Of a DNA stretch of 9,509 nt, positions 5,960 to 9,509 are shown one piece after another. This DNA comes from Syntrophomonadaceae bacterium. GTDB lineage: Bacteria > Bacillota > Dethiobacteria > DTU022. Numbering within the stretch: the first letter of the stretch is position 1; every line of letters begins with the position of its first letter. Location: contig PWSG01000081.1 in NCBI GenBank assembly GCA_003564055.1, forward strand, positions 1 to 9,509. The letters are read 5' to 3'. The notes below the pieces were generated by a model. The model made no database searches, was not told the origin of the DNA, and worked only from the letters and a program-made list of their open reading frames with translations. A program made the position numbers and the translations under genes.

Positions 5960-6973
5960 ATGATAGTTGTTATGAACCCCGGTGCGAAGGAAAAAGAAAT
6001 AAAAAAGATTACTGATAAACTCAAAGAAATGGGCTATGGTGTGCATCTATCTACAGGTGAAAACCGCACGGTTATTGGTGTAATCGGCCAGCGACGCGAA
6101 GAAGCGGCCCAGGCTATGGAAGCAATGCCCGAAGTTGAACAGGTTGTCTTTATTACCCGCCCTTTCAAACTGGCCGGGCGTGAGTTTCATCCTGAAGATA
6201 CGGTAATTAAAATTGGTAAAGTTACCATAGGGGGTCCTAAACTTACAATTATGGCCGGTCCGTGCGCAATCGAAAATGAAGAGCAGCTAATGCAGGCTGC
6301 TGAAGCAATTAAAGCAGGTGGCGCTGAAGTTCTGCGGGCAGGCGCTTTTAAACCGCGCACTTCACCCTACGCCTTCCAGGGATTGGAGAAGGAAGGGCTG
6401 GAGTTTTTAAAAGATGTAAGATCCAAAACAGGTCTGCTCATAGTAACAGAAGTTATGGATCAATTTACCGTACAGGAAGTGGCCGAATGCGCTGATATTA
6501 TACAGGTTGGCGCCCGTAACATGCAGAATTATTACCTGCTTCGCGAACTGGGGAAAATCCGAAAGCCTGTTCTGCTCAAAAGGGGTCTATCGGCAACTAT
6601 CGAAGAATGGTTAATGGCTGCAGAGTACATTTTAAGTGGAGGCAATTTTGAAGTAATTCTCTGTGAAAGAGGGATACGCACTTTTGAACCTTATACACGC
6701 AACACCCTGGATTTAAGTGCTATTCCCCTGGTTAAACAGCTCAGTCATTTACCCATTATCGTCGACCCCAGTCACGGTACCGGTTTGTCAGGACTTGTCC
6801 CCGCTATGAGTAGGGCTGCTCTCGCTGCAGGAGCAGACGGCCTGTTGATTGAAGTTCACCCCAATCCCCAGGAAGCACTTTCGGACGGGCCGCAGTCCCT
6901 TACACCCGGGCAATTTCAAAGCTTGATCAATGAGCTTAAAGGAGTGGCTTTAAGTGTCGGAAAACTCATCTAA
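5960..6973 (+). CDS. aroF: 3-deoxy-7-phosphoheptulonate (DAHP) synthase, type I-beta with N-terminal regulatory domain
   Basis: A 337-aa enzyme joining phosphoenolpyruvate and erythrose 4-phosphate, the first step of aromatic amino-acid synthesis. ATG 5960 follows AGGAGG (5946-5951). Residues 1-70 form a ferredoxin-like domain, as in the Thermotoga maritima enzyme, where it mediates feedback inhibition. The barrel has MAGPCAIE (98-105), [14 protein letters not shown] (128-141), LLKRG (205-209), CERGIRTFE (235-243), DPSHGTG (269-275) and IEVHP (297-301). Expected metal ligands are C102, H272, E298 and D309, the same numbering I recall for the T. maritima protein. The last 20 bases overlap tyrA, which places the first aromatic step and the tyrosine branch in one transcript. 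Confidence 0.96.
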   Translation: MIVVMNPGAKEKEIKKITDKLKEMGYGVHLSTGENRTVIGVIGQRREEAAQAMEAMPEVEQVVFITRPFKLAGREFHPEDTVIKIGKVTIGGPKLTIMAGPCAIENEEQLMQAAEAIKAGGAEVLRAGAFKPRTSPYAFQGLEKEGLEFLKDVRSKTGLLIVTEVMDQFTVQEVAECADIIQVGARNMQNYYLLRELGKIRKPVLLKRGLSATIEEWLMAAEYILSGGNFEVILCERGIRTFEPYTRNTLDLSAIPLVKQLSHLPIIVDPSHGTGLSGLVPAMSRAALAAGADGLLIEVHPNPQEALSDGPQSLTPGQFQSLINELKGVALSVGKLI

Positions 6974-8081
6974 CAGTAACTATTTCTACCGTAAGGCAGC
7001 ACTGGTCGGTACCGGCTTGATCGGAGGTAGTATCGGGATTGCCCTGCGCGAAAAGCGCCTTGTAGAAGAAATCACTGGTTATGATCGCGATCCGGAAACC
7101 TGTGCCCAGGCTGTAAAAAAAGGAGCAGTTGATAAAACTGCCGCTTCCGTTTTAGAAGCCATTCAGGGGGCAGATCTAATAATACTTGCTGTCCCTGTCC
7201 TCAGCACAGTAGACTTATTAAAGGAGATCCTGCCTTCTGCCGCGAAAGGAGCCCTGATTACCGACGTTGGCAGCACAAAAGCCTGGATCATGGAAGCGGT
7301 TGAAACATTATTACATGAAGAAATATTTTTTGTCGGGGGCCATCCGATGGCCGGCTCCGAAGACAGCGGGATTAAAGGAGCCGATCCTGCTCTCCTTGAA
7401 AATGCAATATATGTTCTTACTCCCGGGTCCAATACTCCAGAGCAAGTAACTGTCAGGCTCTCTAATATGCTTGAGGAAGCGGGCGCACAACCGCTTGTAT
7501 TAGATTCACTTACTCATGACCGAGTTGTAGCATCGGTCAGCCACCTTCCCCACCTGACAGCAGCAGCCCTTGTGCAGAGTGTGGCCGGTACAGACGATAT
7601 TGAGCTGGTACGAACCCTGGCTGCTGGAGGATTCCGGGACAGCACCCGTATTATTCTGGGCAATCCCGATGTGTGGCGTGATATCTGTATTAGCAACCGC
7701 TGGGCCTTGCTGGCGGCTCTAAAAAGGTATAAAGAAAGCATTAACTCATTGGAGAAATATTTAACCCTCCCCAGTGCTGAAGCCATAGAAGAATATCTGC
7801 AGCAGGCGCGCGACTACCGCAGCACGATTCCTCACCGCGGCCGCGGTATACTTCCTGATATATTTAATGTAATTGTTCTTGTGCGTGATGCCCCGGGAGT
7901 GCTCGGAAAGTTGACCACCTTGCTTGGTGAAGCCGGTATAAATATTGATGCTATTGAAATTTTACATGTTAGAGAGCTGGCGGGAGGAAGTATCCGGATC
8001 GGTTTTAGAAGCAAAGAAAATCAACAGAAAGCGGCCAACCTCTTTAATGAAAAAGGCTACCGCACACATACCTCGGAATAA
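6954..8081 (+). CDS. tyrA: Prephenate dehydrogenase with C-terminal ACT domain
   Basis: A 375-aa enzyme that converts prephenate to 4-hydroxyphenylpyruvate, the committed step to tyrosine, using NAD(P)+. GTG 6954 is chosen because AAAGGAG (6938-6944) lies nine bases upstream; the start is inside the end of aroF, so coupling is likely. Motifs: the dinucleotide-binding GTGLIGGS (19-26), DVGSTK (104-109), GGHPMAGSE (128-136), [11 protein letters not shown] (196-206) with a likely active-site histidine, and FRDSTRI (227-233). Residues about 304-372 form an ACT domain ([26 protein letters not shown]), which in this family usually gives tyrosine feedback control. No chorismate mutase domain is fused to it. 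The gene is convergent with rrf2; the 104 bases between them (8082-8185) are AT-rich and show no clear terminator. Confidence 0.96.
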   Translation: MSENSSNSNYFYRKAALVGTGLIGGSIGIALREKRLVEEITGYDRDPETCAQAVKKGAVDKTAASVLEAIQGADLIILAVPVLSTVDLLKEILPSAAKGALITDVGSTKAWIMEAVETLLHEEIFFVGGHPMAGSEDSGIKGADPALLENAIYVLTPGSNTPEQVTVRLSNMLEEAGAQPLVLDSLTHDRVVASVSHLPHLTAAALVQSVAGTDDIELVRTLAAGGFRDSTRIILGNPDVWRDICISNRWALLAALKRYKESINSLEKYLTLPSAEAIEEYLQQARDYRSTIPHRGRGILPDIFNVIVLVRDAPGVLGKLTTLLGEAGINIDAIEILHVRELAGGSIRIGFRSKENQQKAANLFNEKGYRTHTSE

Positions 8082-8185
8082 CGGGCTAATTTGAGTAATA
8101 ATAATTTTAACTTATTCCAAACCGCTTGAGAATTAAAACGGATCCTGTTCTAGCGACGTCCCATATTTAACCCACATCTAAAACC

Positions 8186-8611
8186 CTATTGCTTTGTGTA
8201 CAAAATTTCCTGCTCTTTGGCCAATTCTGAGAGACTTTTAGCTTCCAGTTCTTTTTTGATGGCAGCTTTAACACGGGACCATACTGAACGAGTTACACAC
8301 AGGTTTGTTCTATCGCAGTAATTGTCATTATCTACACAGGCGACAGGCGCCATTGTTCCCTCAATGCTTTCCACAATATCATAGAGGGTAACTTCTTCAG
8401 GTTTTACCGCCAGGTGATAGCCGCCACGGCTTCCTTTCTGTGTTCGAACTAAACCCCGCGCTCTCAGCGGCGCCATGATTTGTTCTAAGTATTTAACAGA
8501 AATATCCTGCTTACAGGCAATGTCATTTAGCTGGATCGGTTCCTCGCTATAATTCAAAGCCAGTTCAACCATTGCCCTTGCTGCATAACGTACTTTTGTT
8601 GACAGCTGCAT
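8186..8611 (-). CDS. Rrf2 family transcriptional regulator, IscR-like cysteine triad
   Basis: A 141-aa DNA-binding protein. The ATG (8609-8611) is preceded by GGGAGG (8621-8626) at nine bases. The N-terminal winged helix is typical of the family: MQLSTKVRYAARAMVELAL, then IACKQDISVKYLEQIMAPLRARGLV, then the wing KGSRGGYHLA (59-68). C92, C99 and C105 in a short loop correspond closely to the IscR [2Fe-2S] ligands at 92, 98 and 104, so an iron-sulfur or redox-sensing role is likely; spacing between the first two is one residue longer. In clostridia such genes often precede a cysteine desulfurase and an IscU scaffold, but here the next gene downstream is the convergent tyrA, so it stands alone. 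It could be IscR-like or CymR-like; the cysteines favour the former. Confidence 0.92.
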   Translation of the reverse strand: MQLSTKVRYAARAMVELALNYSEEPIQLNDIACKQDISVKYLEQIMAPLRARGLVRTQKGSRGGYHLAVKPEEVTLYDIVESIEGTMAPVACVDNDNYCDRTNLCVTRSVWSRVKAAIKKELEAKSLSELAKEQEILYTKQ

Positions 8612-8647
8612 CTGTAATTACCTCCCGCGCAATATAAAAAGATACAA

Positions 8648-8663
8648 TATCGATAAAATTTAT
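8648..8663 (-). promoter_or_regulatory. Candidate operator in the rrf2 leader
   Basis: Two small overlapping palindromes, TATCGATA (8648-8655) and ATAAAATTTAT (8653-8663, five-base arms around one A), lie just downstream of the predicted transcription start. Rrf2 proteins commonly repress their own genes from AT-rich dyads near the start site, so this is a reasonable autoregulatory site, but it does not match a specific family consensus that I can confirm. Confidence 0.3.
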
Positions 8664-8679
8664 AACATATTTCTACCTT

Positions 8680-8708
8680 ATTCTATCCCTTCTTGTTTAA
8701 GTTGTCAA
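8680..8708 (-). promoter_or_regulatory. Sigma-A promoter of the rrf2 gene
   Basis: On the minus strand, TTGACA (8703-8708) and TAGAAT (8680-8685) are separated by exactly 17 bases. The -35 is perfect and the -10 matches consensus at five of six positions. Transcription would start near 8673, giving a leader of about 60 bases. The promoter lies in the gap after the upstream regulator gene, so rrf2 can be transcribed independently. Confidence 0.8.
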
Positions 8709-8739
8709 AACACAGCTGTTTTCTAAATATAAATGGATA

Positions 8740-9509
8740 TTATGTCATTCTCTTTTCCGGCCAGCATGCCAGTTTTATAGTATGATTCCTGTCAGAGCTT
8801 TTAAGTTTGCGAAAAACTTCAGAAGATACCTGGTCGGCAGGGTTATAAATTATCAGGTATAATTCTCCTTTTTGTGTATGTACAATCGTTTCAGATGCTA
8901 TGTAAGACAAGGGGCCATAACGGGGGTGGTCGTACTCGAAAAACTCATAGGTTAAATCATAGTTTTTGGTTTTTCTGTGGCTTGTGTACCAATCGATATC
9001 AAACTGCTCAAATTTATTCAGTTCTTGAAAAACATAATTGAAGTAATCTGTATGCCTGTAGCGCAGGGTTGATCGTCGGAAAAGCAGGATTTCTATTGCC
9101 ACAGCTTCTTTCCATATTGGCCCAACCAAGTCTTTATAGCCAAGATCTGAAGAATACATATAATACATGTTGTTAAATGCTATGGGGAAAGAGCGGTAAT
9201 AATCAATTAATTCAGGGGTCAGCAAAAAAAGGTTAAGACAAGAAGTGTTTACAGCTACTATATCACCATAAGGGTCCATGGCAAAAGCCGGAACCTGTAA
9301 TTTTTCCATTAGGTGTATCAGGTTGTTTAACTGTTTCTCGGGCTTTTCGTGGTTGAACAGATGCTTATCTTTTTGACCAATAGCGGCGATAAAAAATTCT
9401 CTTTGCTCAAGGTTCGTAAGGTTTAGGGCCTTAGCCAGCAGCTGTAATGTTTGGGTATCTAAATACTTCCTGTCACCTCTTTCAAGTCTGCCCAGCTGGT
9501 TTGGTGTTA
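8740..9509 (-). CDS. XRE-type regulator with MmyB-like ligand-binding domain, 5' end outside window
   Basis: An open frame of 255 codons runs in from the right edge without a start. The visible N-terminus, PNQLGRLERGDRKYLDTQTLQLLAKALNL, is the last part of an XRE/Cro-type helix-turn-helix. After a linker, the domain from about residue 70 (VPAFAMDPYGDIVAVNTSCLNLF) to the end resembles the PAS-like ligand-binding domain of MmyB-type regulators, where 'PAYVLDRRWDVLAWN'-like wording is typical. Aromatic residues are frequent (YYRSFP, NNMYYMY, IDWYTSHRKT). MmyB-type domains are thought to bind a small, possibly lipid, ligand. The ATG at 9309 is internal, since the helix-turn-helix lies upstream of it in the same frame. 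Roughly 25-30 residues appear to be missing. Its targets are unknown; it sits upstream of rrf2 on the same strand with a separate promoter between them. Confidence 0.8.
   Translation of the reverse strand, partial: TPNQLGRLERGDRKYLDTQTLQLLAKALNLTNLEQREFFIAAIGQKDKHLFNHEKPEKQLNNLIHLMEKLQVPAFAMDPYGDIVAVNTSCLNLFLLTPELIDYYRSFPIAFNNMYYMYSSDLGYKDLVGPIWKEAVAIEILLFRRSTLRYRHTDYFNYVFQELNKFEQFDIDWYTSHRKTKNYDLTYEFFEYDHPRYGPLSYIASETIVHTQKGELYLIIYNPADQVSSEVFRKLKSSDRNHTIKLACWPEKRMT

Noticed and set aside
5828..6046. Minus-strand reading frame of 72 codons across the asd-aroF gap
   Set aside because: It overlaps the start of aroF, shows no recognisable domain and no ribosome binding site I could identify; the nearby minus-strand promoter-like signal lies inside the frame, not ahead of it.
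8707..8722. AAAACA/TGTTTT hairpin as a terminator of the MmyB-like gene
   Set aside because: The six-base AT-rich stem is weak and it overlaps the -35 box of the rrf2 promoter; it might be an operator but does not support a terminator call.
8740..9309. ATG at 9309 as the start of the MmyB-like regulator
   Set aside because: The frame stays open to the window edge and encodes the end of a helix-turn-helix domain upstream of it.

Overview
The window looks like a piece of chromosome from a strictly anaerobic bacterium, most likely a clostridial (Firmicutes-type) syntroph, acetogen or sulfate reducer. The signs are an HdrA/Flx flavin-based electron-transfer operon, strong AGGAGG ribosome binding sites, GTG starts, an IscR-like Rrf2 regulator, near-consensus sigma-A promoters and a balanced base composition. 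The lineage is inferred; no marker gene here fixes it. There is no tRNA, rRNA, CRISPR array, phage gene or intact transposase.

Region 1 (1-3976, + strand) is the distal part of a tightly packed redox operon: the 3' part of hdrA, then an MvhD/FlxD-like [2Fe-2S] protein, two multi-cluster iron-sulfur proteins (FlxC- and FlxB-like), and an FAD/NAD(P)H oxidoreductase (FlxA-like). Stops and starts overlap or lie a few bases apart, and a 13-bp hairpin (4009-4045) ends the unit. Together the genes form a soluble NAD(P)H dehydrogenase that feeds electrons through FlxB/C and FlxD into HdrA, where electron bifurcation to ferredoxin and a disulfide would occur. HdrB and HdrC would be expected upstream, outside the window.

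Region 2 (4046-4312) has no gene. It holds three exact copies of a 29-bp GGGACA/TGTCCC-type repeat: one in + orientation, and two in the opposite orientation that form a perfect 39-bp tandem duplication. Copies 1 and 2 face each other around an AT-rich core and resemble a miniature mobile element. A likely promoter for the next genes follows.

Region 3 (4313-8081, + strand) holds an RseC-like membrane protein with three clustered cysteines, then asd (aspartate semialdehyde dehydrogenase), aroF (DAHP synthase of the Thermotoga type, with an N-terminal regulatory domain) and tyrA (prephenate dehydrogenase with a C-terminal ACT domain). aroF and tyrA overlap and are probably translationally coupled. 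The last three genes are amino-acid biosynthesis: the aspartate family, then entry to the shikimate pathway and the tyrosine branch. The 136-bp asd-aroF gap shows no terminator. The 104-bp tyrA-rrf2 gap separates convergent genes and shows no convincing hairpin.

Region 4 (8186-9509, - strand) holds two regulators. One is an Rrf2 family protein with an IscR-like cysteine triad and a clear sigma-A promoter. The other is a 5'-truncated XRE-type regulator with an MmyB-like ligand-binding domain, running off the right edge.

Most of the window is recognisable metabolism. The least explained parts are the repeat cassette at 4078-4241 and the cysteine-rich FlxB/FlxC-like pair. I see no convincing evidence of an entirely new system.
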